In this document: in pieces, positions 16,199 to 24,425 of the stretch
Layout: each line of letters begins with the position of its first letter
Position numbering within the stretch: position 1 is the first letter of the stretch
NCBI RefSeq assembly: GCF_018917525.1
Contig: NZ_JAHLOS010000044.1
Span: 1-35,857 of the forward strand
Direction of reading: 5' to 3'
From: Enterococcus raffinosus
GTDB taxonomy: Bacteria; Bacillota; Bacilli; Lactobacillales; Enterococcaceae
Length of the DNA: 35,857 nt
Translations under genes and position numbers: made by a program
Notes under the pieces: generated by a model
Seen by the model: the letters and a program-made list of their open reading frames with translations, nothing else
Databases searched by the model: none
What the model was told of the DNA's origin: nothing

Positions 16199-16561
16199 AT
16201 GACAATATTTGAGCGTATACAAAACTTAGCAATAAAGCGAGATAAAACTCTTAAAGAGGTTTCTTTAGAACTTGGATATAGCAAAAACTATCTCTATACC
16301 TTGAAAAAACAGGTGCCTAATGCTGATAAATTGGCTGCAATAGCCTGCTACTTTCAAGTTTCCACTGACTATCTTTTAGGAAGGACAGACAACCCGTCTG
16401 TAAACGATGTAGAATCTTCAAAAGAATTTGATATCACTGATGATACGATTACCATAAGATATGAAAAAGAATCTCTTACTGAAGCAGAAAGACAAGTAAT
16501 TCTTGCTGCTGCTCGTGCACTCATTGAACAGCGAAATAAGAATACTAATGAGCAAATATAG
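16199..16561 (+). CDS. XRE-family transcriptional regulator
   Basis: A 120-residue protein with an N-terminal Cro/CI HTH (IQNLAIKRDKTLKEVSLEL, then GYSKNYLYTLKKQ and STDYLLGRTDN, the standard end of XRE domains), a short acidic linker and a C-terminal helix (SLTEAERQVILAAARALIEQ). I use ATG 16199, where the HTH begins; the reading can extend to 16118 but without a better ribosome site, and the site before 16199 is weak too. It is the only clear plus-strand gene in the first 17 kb and is divergent from the small HTH gene. Confidence 0.82.
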   Translation: MTIFERIQNLAIKRDKTLKEVSLELGYSKNYLYTLKKQVPNADKLAAIACYFQVSTDYLLGRTDNPSVNDVESSKEFDITDDTITIRYEKESLTEAERQVILAAARALIEQRNKNTNEQI

Positions 16562-16676
16562 AATTCAAATAAATGTGAAACTTTCACTAAGCACTAAATA
16601 TTTATCTCTTTCGTTTGTGAAAAAAATAAGCGTGAAATTTACTCACACTCATTTTTTTACCTTTCATATTCTCTTC

Positions 16677-16703
16677 AAAAGCCTTTATTTAAGGGCTTTT
16701 TTT
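16677..16703 (+). terminator. Terminator after the XRE gene
   Basis: AAAAGCC and GGCTTTTTTT flank a short T/A-rich loop: a 6-7 bp stem followed by a seven-T run on the plus strand. Confidence 0.8.
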
Positions 16704-17736
16704 GTTACTCTTCCTAGTGTGAATTTATTGGATATCAAAATCTTTCTTTGTGTGAAGAAAAAAAGCGCTTGTACTCTTTCAGAATGTGAAGATTGCTAGT
16801 CATTCTTAGAGGAAAGATTTGAGATAGATATGCCAATTCTGTTGTTTATAGTGCACCACTTCTCATAGCATCGATTGTAGAAAAGTGTAGCACAATTTCT
16901 ACAATTGGTTATTTTTAAGTTATCATTCAAGTTTTTTAGTTATATTATCTAAAAATATGATAAAATATTATTGTAATAAAAAAATATTAGTTATAGTCAA
17001 CGTCGGAATCATTTAGTGGATACATTTTGAGAAAAGTCTATAAAAGCTTCGATCGAAAGGAACTTCACCAAATGAAAAAGTACAGTCAAGAAAAATATAA
17101 TTCTTCAACTCGTAGTAACTAGGAAAACAGTCACATAAACTTCTTGTTAATACGGCTTTGCAGACCAAAGGATTTACTGATCGTTGGAAGAAAAACAACA
17201 GTCCCATTATTGGCAGTTTGATGATTAACATTCGGATCTACCAGAGGAAAAAGAAATGCTAACTAACGAAGTAAGTAAACTTACACAGTAAAAAATCCCA
17301 TTTACCGAAAGTGAAAGCAATAAATAGCCGACTAGGATGTTTTTGCGAGTAACGGATTTTCTTTAAGTTGCAATATGATTTCCTCATCACTGTAGCCGTA
17401 TCCTTATAGAATAATTAGAGCTCTCAATGCTATGCGCAACGGTTTTGAATCACTACATTTCTTATTTCGAAACTTTTTTGCATTTTATTTCTTCAACCCT
17501 AACCAAGGAATTCGTCGCGTTTTTTTATCCAGTGATCTTTGGGATTCATTTTTAAAAAGTTAGGTTGGTAAAAATCCTCAAAAGTGAGGTAGGTGTGAAA
17601 TTGCTGTTTATATTTTTTCAGCATCCCATAGGAAAAATTCTTGCATTAAGTTCAACAGATAACAGCGGACATTACTGGAAATCAGTGTTTTATAAATCAT
17701 TGATAGACACTGTTTTTTAAAGGAAGGAATTTTGTT
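16704..17736. other. Gene-poor stretch with decayed DNA
   Basis: I see no intact gene. It holds a perfect 10-bp stem, ATTGTAGAAA (16874-16883) with TTTCTACAAT (16896-16905), possibly a terminator or an element end; a minus-strand transposase fragment at 17338-17446; and broken plus-strand reading near 17070-17250 that I cannot assign. Confidence 0.5.
17338..17446 (-). pseudogene. DUF772-type transposase N-terminal fragment
   Basis: The minus strand reads PLRIALRALIIL, a stop, then GYSDEEIILQLKENP. This matches the pattern KPVRIALGALII..LGLTDEETVEQIRENP of the IS5/IS1182-like DUF772 transposase N-terminus. It is far too short and interrupted to function. Confidence 0.5.
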
Positions 17737-18138
17737 GTGAAAATGAGACCCAAGAACCCAGTATTTATTCTAGTATCAATATTGATGCCGTGGATTTTAT
17801 TCAATACATTCATTGAGTATTCTGAAAAAAAAATTAAATTTGTCAGGTATTATAATCATAATAGTAATAAATTCAAGAAGAACGAAGTATCTTTTACAGT
17901 TAACACGATTGTTGCTGTGGGATTTCCTATGGATTTTAATATGAGTACCATTGAATCTTTCTCTAAAGGAACACATGGAACGTATTCCTCGCAAGAAATT
18001 ATTTTTATGCTAAATGATGGGACTGCTGTTCCTTTGAACGCAAGACCTTACACCAAGAAACAGATATCTAATTTATTGAGTATACTCCCAAAAAAAGTAA
18101 CAAGAGAAAAAGTGCTCTCTCGAATTCTAAACTTGTAA
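17737..18138 (+). CDS. Small membrane-anchored protein, unknown function
   Basis: A 133-residue protein with one N-terminal hydrophobic segment (about 8-27, VFILVSILMPWILFNTFIEY) and a basic extracellular or cytosolic part (KKIKFVRYYNHNSNKF, then FMLNDGTAVPLNARPYTKKQI). GTG at 17737 is chosen because AAAGGAAGG is 9 nt upstream; ATG at 17743 is possible. Not recognised. The next gene is another small membrane protein in the same direction. Confidence 0.6.
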   Translation: MKMRPKNPVFILVSILMPWILFNTFIEYSEKKIKFVRYYNHNSNKFKKNEVSFTVNTIVAVGFPMDFNMSTIESFSKGTHGTYSSQEIIFMLNDGTAVPLNARPYTKKQISNLLSILPKKVTREKVLSRILNL

Positions 18139-18355
18139 TTATCCACAGCAAAATTGAAAGGAATTTCAATAAAAGTCTGCAATAATTCCATTTCTGGATA
18201 TTTTTTCCTCACCTTAATCATCAACTGTTGAATCCAATTTTAGGTTCCATCAGATAATTCGTCAATATTAATTGCGTAAAATCATTTCTAAAAAGCTTTT
18301 TTTACGTGATAGTTACGTTCTCAAAAAAAATAGCTAACGTGTAAAGGAGAAAATA

Positions 18356-18904
18356 ATGTTCATTTGGGAAACAACCAGAAGCAAAGCAGAAGTATTTGCT
18401 TCGATACAGAAGCATACATTTATGGACTCTCCAATTCAAATAGTTAAGTGCCATCGTGAGTTAAACCCTTGGGACTATTATGCCTTTATTAAGGGTTCAA
18501 GTGATTCATTCAGTATAAGACTCGTAAATAAACGGCAACGAAACTCTTTTAGGAAAAATCTATATGTGAAAATCAGGACCACTGATACAGGAAGCAGGAT
18601 TGAAGCAAGATTGCAGTATGTGACCATAGTACGACTGGTGTTGTATTGGTTTTTGATTATAGCTTTTTTTTCTATTTTATTTTTGCTGATTAGCAATCTT
18701 TTAGCGACACAAGTGCTTTTTAGACCCCAAAGAAATAGGAATTTTTACTTTTTTTCGGTGATGCTGATATGGGGGAGTTTTATACCGGCTTATATCTTTT
18801 CAAAAAAATCAAAAGGTTCGCAAAAAATCAGAAATGAGTTGGATATAAAATTGCTTAACATTATATCGCAAGCAGCCGCCGTTGACTATCGTACGGAAAT
18901 ATAA
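18356..18904 (+). CDS. Two-span membrane protein, unknown function
   Basis: A 182-residue protein. Residues 1-80 are soluble and strand-rich (WETTRSKAEVFASIQKH, WDYYAFIKGSSDSFSIRL). Two membrane spans follow near 90-115 (LVLYWFLIIAFFSILFLLIS) and 128-147 (FYFFSVMLIWGSFIPAYIF), then a basic C-terminal tail. AAAGGAG lies 6 nt before the ATG. Codon use and GC look local. No family recognised. Confidence 0.65.
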   Translation: MFIWETTRSKAEVFASIQKHTFMDSPIQIVKCHRELNPWDYYAFIKGSSDSFSIRLVNKRQRNSFRKNLYVKIRTTDTGSRIEARLQYVTIVRLVLYWFLIIAFFSILFLLISNLLATQVLFRPQRNRNFYFFSVMLIWGSFIPAYIFSKKSKGSQKIRNELDIKLLNIISQAAAVDYRTEI

Positions 18905-18974
18905 ATGAGCTTGTAATTGAGCGTAAGAGGTTAGAACTTATAAGTAAGATGGTCATGATACAATTTAAAAGGAT

Positions 18975-19154
18975 ATGAATTGGATATTTATTGTAATGTC
19001 AGTTGCCACAAGTTGTTTACTGTTATGTTCCGTCTTGACAAGAATGAAGTTGGAAAACAGAAATCCATCTCTAGTGTTTTTCGTTCTGTTTTTTATGAGG
19101 TTTCTTGGGTGGACTTGTCTATCCTCCATAGCAATGGCATGGGATAACTTTTAA
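18975..19154 (+). CDS. Tiny two-span membrane protein (59 aa)
   Basis: A 59-residue reading frame with two hydrophobic stretches (WIFIVMSVATSCLLLCSVL and LVFFVLFFMRFLGWTCL) split by a charged turn (TRMKLENRNPS). AAAAGG is very close to the ATG (2 nt), so initiation is uncertain. It follows the 182-residue membrane protein by 70 bp in the same direction and may be part of the same unit. Confidence 0.4.
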   Translation: MNWIFIVMSVATSCLLLCSVLTRMKLENRNPSLVFFVLFFMRFLGWTCLSSIAMAWDNF

Positions 19155-19214
19155 ATGATTAGACAAAATATGGTCTTGAATTGAGCCACGTCCTAATAAT
19201 TTGTCAAAAAAGCA

Positions 19215-19222
19215 TCCAATCA
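19215..19222. repeat. Target-site duplication, left copy (TCCAATCA)
   Basis: The same 8 bp occurs at 20687-20694, on the other side of the IS256-family element. Confidence 0.85.
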
Positions 19223-20686
19223 GAGAGTGTAATATAAACCGTGTAAGTAACCATTAATCCTAGGCAGGTGGTTGCTTCGCGGTTTTTCTTTTTCTACAAT
19301 AAGATCAAGAGGTGAGTACACGATGGCTAGAAAGAAAAGAAATCCTGATACCGAAAAGTTAGCTGAATCCATTCTGAATGCCTATCAACCTGAATCTGTC
19401 GATGACGATGCTTTGAAAGAGGTGTTTGGGCCCCTTTTTGAAAAGATGCTTCAAGGAGAATTGAATAACCATTTAGGGTATGATGCCCATTCTAAAGAGC
19501 CTAAGGAACACGCTAATCGTCGAAATGGCTATGGAAATAAAACGCTTAAAACCAGTTTTGGTGAAGTAGCTATTGATGTTCCTAGAGACCGGGAAGCTTC
19601 CTTTGAACCAGAGTTAATTCCTAAGTGAAAACGAGATGTTTCCGACATCGAAGGAAAGGTTCTTTCCATGTATGCACGAGGAATGAGTCAACGAGATATC
19701 GCCGCAACTGTCGAAGATATTTATGGCTTTGATATTTCTCATGAAATGATTTCAGACATCACTGACGCTGTCCTTCTTGAATTGGAAGAATGGCAAGCCC
19801 GTCCATTGGCCAAATGCTATGCTTTTCTATTCGTTGATTGTATGTATGTTACTTTACGAGAAAATTATGAAGCCAAAGAATATGCTGTATACACCATTCT
19901 TGGCTATGATCTCAAGGGAAATAAGGAGATTTTAGGATTATGGTTAAATCAAACAGAATCTAAAAATCGCTGGATGCAAATATTTGATGAACTGAAAGCA
20001 CGTGGTGTCGAAGATGTCTTTTTCATTTCGATGGACGGGGGTTCTGGCTTCGAAGAAGGCGCAAAAGCGATCTTTCCATCGGTAATTGTTCAGCGCTGTA
20101 TTGTTCATCTTGTTCGAAATGCATTGCGCTATATTCCAAGTAAGGTCTATAAGGAAGTCTGCCGAGATATGAAAAAGTTCTACGGTGCTTCTTCTCTAAA
20201 CGCTGCACATGCTGCTTTTGACAGTTTTCAAAATCGGTGGTCTCATTATTCTGGTGCTGTAGATGTCTGGAAACGGAACTTTGCACATGTTGAACAACTC
20301 TTTGATTATGGTAGTGCCATTCGAAAAATTATGTACACTACCAATGCGGTTGAAAGTGTCCACTCCAGCTTCAGAAAAGTCACAAAAAAAGGAGCGTTCT
20401 CTAATGAGAATGCACTCCTAAAACTACTTTATTTACGCACGAAAGAATTACACGCGAAGTGGTCAGGTGGTCGAATTCAAAACTGGGCTATGGTGCTTAA
20501 TCAGTTAATAATCAACGAGACCTTCTCCTCTAGAATTGAAAAATATGCGATTTACCTTCCGTAACAATGATAGGTTTATTCAACTGTGTGTCCGATCAAA
20601 ATTTATCTGATTTCAAAATAGCCGAGAGAATTATGGTTGTTAAAAACTCTTAACAATTTAACTTCCACAGTTTAGTTGACAAACCC
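19223..20686 (+). mobile_element. IS256-family insertion sequence, 1464 bp, full length but inactive
   Basis: Bounded by imperfect terminal repeats (GAGAGTGTAATATAAACCGTG at the left; the reverse complement of the right end reads GGGTTTGTCAACTAAACTGTG; 14 of 21 match) and by the direct repeat TCCAATCA. The transposase gene within has one nonsense codon. Confidence 0.88.
19323..20564 (+). pseudogene. IS256-family transposase with a premature TGA
   Basis: Mutator-type DDE transposase, 413 codons from ATG 19323 (GAGGTGA 6 nt upstream). The frame is open except for TGA at 19626-19628, after PELIPK and before KRDVSDIEGKVL. The N-terminal part has LQGELNNHLGYDAH and NRRNGYGNKTLKT. The C-terminal part has the catalytic blocks FLFVDCMYV (first Asp), FFISMDGGSGFEEG (second Asp) and TTNAVESVHSSFRK (Glu). 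All three catalytic acids are kept, so the stop is probably recent; it most simply comes from CGA. Confidence 0.9.
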
Positions 20687-20694
20687 TCCAATCA
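20687..20694. repeat. Target-site duplication, right copy (TCCAATCA)
   Basis: Perfect 8-bp match to 19215-19222, as expected for IS256-family insertion. Confidence 0.85.
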
Positions 20695-20719
20695 TTTGAT
20701 TTCCTAGTCTTTTTAACAT

Positions 20720-21220
20720 TCATGATTCCTTATTCCCATTCATTTTTCTTGCAATCTTATTAACTCGTTCCACATCACTTTGGTGCTTAAAATTTCTTTT
20801 AAGTATTCTATAGTACTTGCTCCTTTGGATTCCGTTATTCCTGCAAAATTCAGAAATATTTCCTTTATTTTTATCATTTAATAAAACCTTTGATATCAAC
20901 TTATCACTTGCTTTTAGATACTTTCCTTTACCGGTAACATAATTTATTTTCTTTTTTTCATCTCGTAATATATTAGCCACTACTAAAATCACATAATCCC
21001 CAATATCCCCAATTTGAATGTTTTGTTTGTCAGTATCAAGTCTAATATCTCGAAACATTTTTTTAGCTTTGTCATTTTCAGCATTATAGATTTCTTCAGT
21101 TAACTCCGGATCATAATTAATAACTGTTTCTGCAATTTTTTTTATATTACTTAGATAACTTTTAGAGAATTTTATACTCTTAATAGGATCACAATATTTT
21201 TCCTCGCCTGTATCTTTCAT
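20720..21220 (-). CDS. HTH protein of unknown role, 5' end altered by IS110
   Basis: A 166-residue basic, mostly helical protein ending in a helix-turn-helix (ISEFCRNNGIQRSKYYRILKR) and a lysine/arginine tail. The same type of ending occurs in the protein at 10425-10991. The frame continues upstream into the IS110 left end (to 21427), but that part is shared by both IS110 copies and is not native. I use ATG 21220, with AAAGGA 12 nt upstream inside the IS end. The original promoter and perhaps its N-terminus were probably lost on insertion. Confidence 0.5.
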   Translation of the reverse strand: MKDTGEEKYCDPIKSIKFSKSYLSNIKKIAETVINYDPELTEEIYNAENDKAKKMFRDIRLDTDKQNIQIGDIGDYVILVVANILRDEKKKINYVTGKGKYLKASDKLISKVLLNDKNKGNISEFCRNNGIQRSKYYRILKRNFKHQSDVERVNKIARKMNGNKES

Positions 21221-21239
21221 ATATATAATCATTCCTTTC

Positions 21240-21480
21240 GCGATTCCGCTCAAGGCACAACACCAGATGAAAAGGTGCTGCGTTCCTATCGGAACCTTGT
21301 TTTTTGTAATAAAATATTCCTGAAGAAGCCTGTATACACTACAAATCACGGGGAGGTGATTAAGTGCGAAAAGATCCACTTTTTGATCTTGAAAACTTAT
21401 ATGTGTAGCTTGGCTTTTCAAGCACAACTAACTGTGACTAAGAGCACGTAAATTTATTTTTGAATAAGCGACTCGTTTGT
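21240..21480 (+). ncRNA. Candidate bridge RNA of IS110 copy 1
   Basis: The non-coding left end is conserved between the two copies and rich in hairpins: CACC..GGTG near 21280, GTTCC-TATC-GGAAC near 21290-21305, and a loop near 21380-21402 reading AAGATCCACTTTTTGATCTT. IS110 elements are known to encode a bridge RNA in this position that guides target and donor choice. The exact ends are not visible. Confidence 0.5.
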
Positions 21481-21541
21481 GTAGAGCCTCGCAGTCCCTG
21501 TATAGTTCTTCTTCTAAAATACATGAAAGGAGTTTCTCACG

Positions 21542-22769
21542 ATGTTAAAAATCGTGTATTCAAATTGTTATGGCATCGACGTCCATAAAACGTTCATTAT
21601 CGCTGTTATTGCAACCACTGACAGTGAAGGAATTACCCAATATAAACGCCGGCGTTTTTCAACGTTTACGAACGCGTTGAAAGAGTTAAAGAACTGGCTG
21701 GAGTTCCACTCTTGTTTTCATGTTTGTTTAGAATAAACTGGGAAGTACTGGATTCCAATTTATAATGTCCTTGAGGACGAAATGGACATCTGTTTAGCCC
21801 ATCCTAAATATGTCAAAGCTATCCGTGGTAAAAAAACAGATAAGAAAGATGCTCAATGGATCGCCGATTTATACAAACACAACTTAGTTGCAGGCAGCTT
21901 TATTCCTCCTGCTAAAATTCGCCAGTTGCGAGACTTGTTCCGCTATCGAATGAAATTGACTCAGCTCCAAACCAGTGAAAAGAATCGCTATCAAAACTGT
22001 CTTACTTGGTCAAATCTTCAAATTACGAGTGTTGTTTCTGATGTCTTTGGAAAATCTGCTCAGAATATTATTCAAAGTGTCCTAGATAATCCAAACGAGA
22101 AACCTGATATTTCCACGTTAATCCATCGTCGTATGAAAGCCTCTGTTGAAGAGTTAGAACTCTCTATGGATGGCGAGTTGTCTGATGAACAGGCAGAAAA
22201 ACTGCGTGTAATCAAAGCTCACTATGACGCGATTACCTTATGCAAAAATGATCTCGAAGTGATGATTACTGAACTAGGAAAAGAATATGCGCACCAACAA
22301 GAGTTGATTCAAACCGTTCCTGGGTTAAAAAATCCGTTAACTGCCCTACGTGTAATTTCAGAAATTGGCATCAATATGAATCAATTTCCCACTGCTGGTC
22401 ACCTCTGCTCGTGGGCTGGAGTCGTTCCTGCTAATAATAAAAGTGCTGGTAAAAAACATTCCACTCGGATATCTAAGGTGGTCGTTATCTCAAGCGTTGC
22501 TTGTTGAAGTGGCGAATGCCGTGGTGAGATCTGAGAATAATCCAGAACACCGAAACAAATACCTACAACTAAAAAAACGTAGAGGACATAAAAAAGCAAT
22601 TATTGCGATTGCTCATCGTTTGCTTATGGCCATCTACCATATTCTCAAAAAAGATGAGCCATACAATTCAACGTTCTACCATTATCAGGAATATGTCGTT
22701 CCAGATAAACAGCTTTCAATTCAGGAAGCTATTCAATTTGCAAAAAGTCACGGGTTTCAAATCGTTTAA
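21542..22769 (+). pseudogene. IS110 transposase, copy 1, nonsense plus frameshift
   Basis: About 409 codons matching copy 2 closely. TAA at 21734-21736 interrupts CLE.TGKYWIP, where copy 2 has a serine codon, and one base is lost near 22471-22481 (copy 2 reads ISKGGRYLKP). The remainder keeps KKTDKKDAQWIADLY (DEDD acids), the C-terminal VPANNKSAGKK serine region and the normal end HGFQIV. ATG 21542 has AAAGGAG upstream. It would need a protein supplied by copy 2 to move. Confidence 0.9.
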
Positions 22770-22826
22770 TTTGGTATAGTCCAAAAAAACAATTTTACAA
22801 CCTTTTCTTTAGTGCGGTCTTTTTTT

Positions 22827-23247
22827 CGATTATGAGAATAATTTACTTTGCTTTTTTTTCAAATTTTTTCATCTTCTCAATTTAATTGTATCATATAAAA
22901 CTTAAACGACACATCTTCTGATTATCCATTGGCTGCCCTAAATATATAATCACCCTTACGAAGTTCAAGTAGTTAACAATTAAGGTTTTTGCTCACTTTT
23001 TTTCACATTCTGTCCAGTCATGTATATTATCATCAATGGATAGGACATGTCAGCTAGTATTTCCATACTGACAGTACCAAATTCCCTTGGAGTGATAAAC
23101 ATAGTAATTACAGAGTTACTTTTAACATCCTACGTAATAAAGAAAAACATTTCATCACTAGACTGACTAGAAGCAACTGAATGAGATAGAAAAAAATCTA
23201 CTTATGTACACTGTCAGACGGTTATGAGCCATCAGAGCTAAGAATAC
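22827..23247. other. Non-coding stretch with one possible decayed sRNA unit
   Basis: No open frame of interest. On the minus strand just past the small RNA array, a weak CTGATGG/CCGTCTG stem near 23205-23235 followed by a T run near 23188-23194 may be a decayed fifth unit. A TGTCAG..CTGACA stem lies near 23047-23072. Nothing else is seen. Confidence 0.4.
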
Positions 23248-23313
23248 AAAAAAACTGATTGAGTTTTGACATACTCAACCAGCTATTCGATATATCGAGG
23301 TGCTATCTCAATA
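23248..23313 (-). ncRNA. Small RNA unit A of a four-unit array
   Basis: Predicted about 66-nt RNA. A 5' part with an AGCACC-TCGATATATCGA-ATAGCT fold is followed by a terminator stem CTGGTTGAGT..ACTCAATCAG and seven T residues (23248-23254). It has its own promoter at 23320-23347. Last unit in transcription order. Confidence 0.7.
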
Positions 23314-23319
23314 AAAAAA

Positions 23320-23347
23320 ATTATCACATAACTAAAATATTAGTCAA
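23320..23347 (-). promoter_or_regulatory. Promoter of small RNA A
   Basis: TTGACT (23342-23347), 16-bp spacer, GATAAT (23320-23325) on the minus strand. Confidence 0.7.
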
Positions 23348-23361
23348 TGTTCATTTTTGTA

Positions 23362-23429
23362 ACAAACAGACTGGTTAGGCTGTCAAATACCTACCAGTCA
23401 AGAGAGTGTCGTTAACCAGAGATGTTAAC
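23362..23429 (-). ncRNA. Small RNA unit B
   Basis: Predicted about 68-nt RNA. GTTAAC-ATCTCTG-GTTAAC forms a hairpin at the very 5' end, then a GACACTCTC linker, then a GACTGGTAGG..CCTAACCAGTC terminator stem and a broken T run (TGTTTGTT). Confidence 0.7.
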
Positions 23430-23435
23430 CATCTT

Positions 23436-23463
23436 AGTATACCGTTAATCTTTTATTCGTCAA
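23436..23463 (-). promoter_or_regulatory. Promoter of small RNA B
   Basis: TTGACG (23458-23463), 16-bp spacer, TATACT (23436-23441), directly after the terminator of unit C. Confidence 0.75.
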
Positions 23464-23465
23464 CA

Positions 23466-23541
23466 CAAAAAAGTACTGGTCAAGTTTATGGGAGGCTTGA
23501 CCAGTCATGAAAACCAGAATTGTTAGCAACAAAAACTAACA
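23466..23541 (-). ncRNA. Small RNA unit C
   Basis: Predicted about 76-nt RNA. A 5' hairpin GTTAG..CTAAC (23522-23540) leads to a U-rich linker and a perfect 10-bp terminator stem ACTGGTCAAG..CTTGACCAGT whose loop is CCTCCCATAAA, then six T residues (23467-23472). The CCUCC loop is complementary to a ribosome-binding site. Confidence 0.8.
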
Positions 23542-23547
23542 TTTTTA

Positions 23548-23575
23548 ATTATATATTTTTTCATTTACATGTCAA
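23548..23575 (-). promoter_or_regulatory. Promoter of small RNA C
   Basis: Consensus TTGACA (23570-23575), 16-bp spacer, consensus TATAAT (23548-23553). Confidence 0.85.
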
Positions 23576-23580
23576 GTTGA

Positions 23581-23657
23581 CAAAAAGACTGATTAAGTGA
23601 TACACCACTCAATCAGCCAACCGGATTATTAAGATCAACTGCAGGAAACAGCTGATG
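23581..23657 (-). ncRNA. Small RNA unit D (first in the array)
   Basis: Predicted about 77-nt RNA. A 5' hairpin ATCAGCTG..CTGCAGTTGAT is followed by a U/A-rich linker and a terminator stem CTGATTGAGTG..CACTTAATCAG, then five T residues (23582-23586). Confidence 0.8.
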
Positions 23658-23663
23658 TTTTTT

Positions 23664-23691
23664 ATTATAATTCACTATTTCTTAGTGTCAA
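23664..23691 (-). promoter_or_regulatory. Promoter of small RNA D
   Basis: Consensus TTGACA (23686-23691), 16-bp spacer, consensus TATAAT (23664-23669). Confidence 0.85.
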
Positions 23692-24425
23692 CATAACAAA
23701 TAATCATATTATCCTTTCGTTCAATCAATATTGCATAGCTTTCGTACAATCACTGAAGGTGCTGATCTTTCCGTCTTGAACCGATCCCATTCTACGTTAT
23801 AATACGATGAACACGGGTTGTTAACTCCTCGCATGCAGAACCTATAAATCAATGCTCTTTTGGACGGTAATGAATGCTATAGCGGTTGTCGATTATTTCA
23901 TCATGTCACTCTCTATATTTCGAAGCGTTGTTAGGTGCTATTTCCAAATTCGGCTCACCATTTATACTCTTCAATTATCATCCTAGAACCGTAAGATTCA
24001 CTTCTTGCTACAATCTGATGAATTGCTCACCCGATTTATAGGACTTTTTCACAGGGCTTCAACCAACAGATTTCGCCGTTAACGTCTGATAGCTGCTGAG
24101 CGTCTTGGCACTCAGACTGGACTTTTACCATCGGGCAAATAATGTCTTGCTGAACACGCCGACAGTTATCCAATTTCAAAATTTTCATTTTTTTTAATTA
24201 AGCGGTCGCTTTTTCCTTAGTGTTTGGTGATTCAATCATTGCATTTGATACATAGCTTTTTCTATCCGTTCGTCTCACGAGCTGGATGATTGAACTTCCG
24301 TGGGTCTGTTAGTTGCTTAAACTTTATCCCTTTTGACAGATTCCTTCGTGTTGTAGTGAACAGGAGCGACTATGCTTTTCAAGCAATGTGTATTTCAACT
24401 CCCTGTAACGTTTGTTGAAACCATC
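23692..24425. other. Non-coding, possible decayed group II intron or IS DNA
   Basis: No open frame. The minus strand from about 24180 to 23740 is more GC-rich than its surroundings and has intron-like phrases (GGTAAAAGTCCAGTC, GGTGAGCCGAATTTGG, GGTTCAAGACGGAAAG), but I see no reverse transcriptase and no domain V that I would trust. The part above 24200 is probably the decayed 3' end of the transposase remnant next to it. Confidence 0.3.

Larger units (their letters stand above)
21231..22826 (+). mobile_element. IS110-family element, copy 1 (defective)
   Basis: About 1.6 kb, with limits set by where its similarity to copy 2 (25470-27068) starts (ATTCCTTTCGCG) and stops (GCGGTCTTTTTT). No terminal inverted repeats and no target duplication are seen, as expected for IS110. 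The left non-coding end is about 310 bp and the right only about 57 bp, the layout of the IS110 subgroup, not IS1111. Confidence 0.82.

Noticed and set aside
18139-18147. Perfect DnaA box TTATCCACA
   Set aside because: Single site with no further boxes, AT-rich unwinding region or rep gene beside it; likely chance.
23248-23691. CRISPR-like or tandem-repeat array
   Set aside because: The units are not identical repeats with spacers. Each has its own promoter and terminator, and the repeat is in structure and layout, not in exact sequence.
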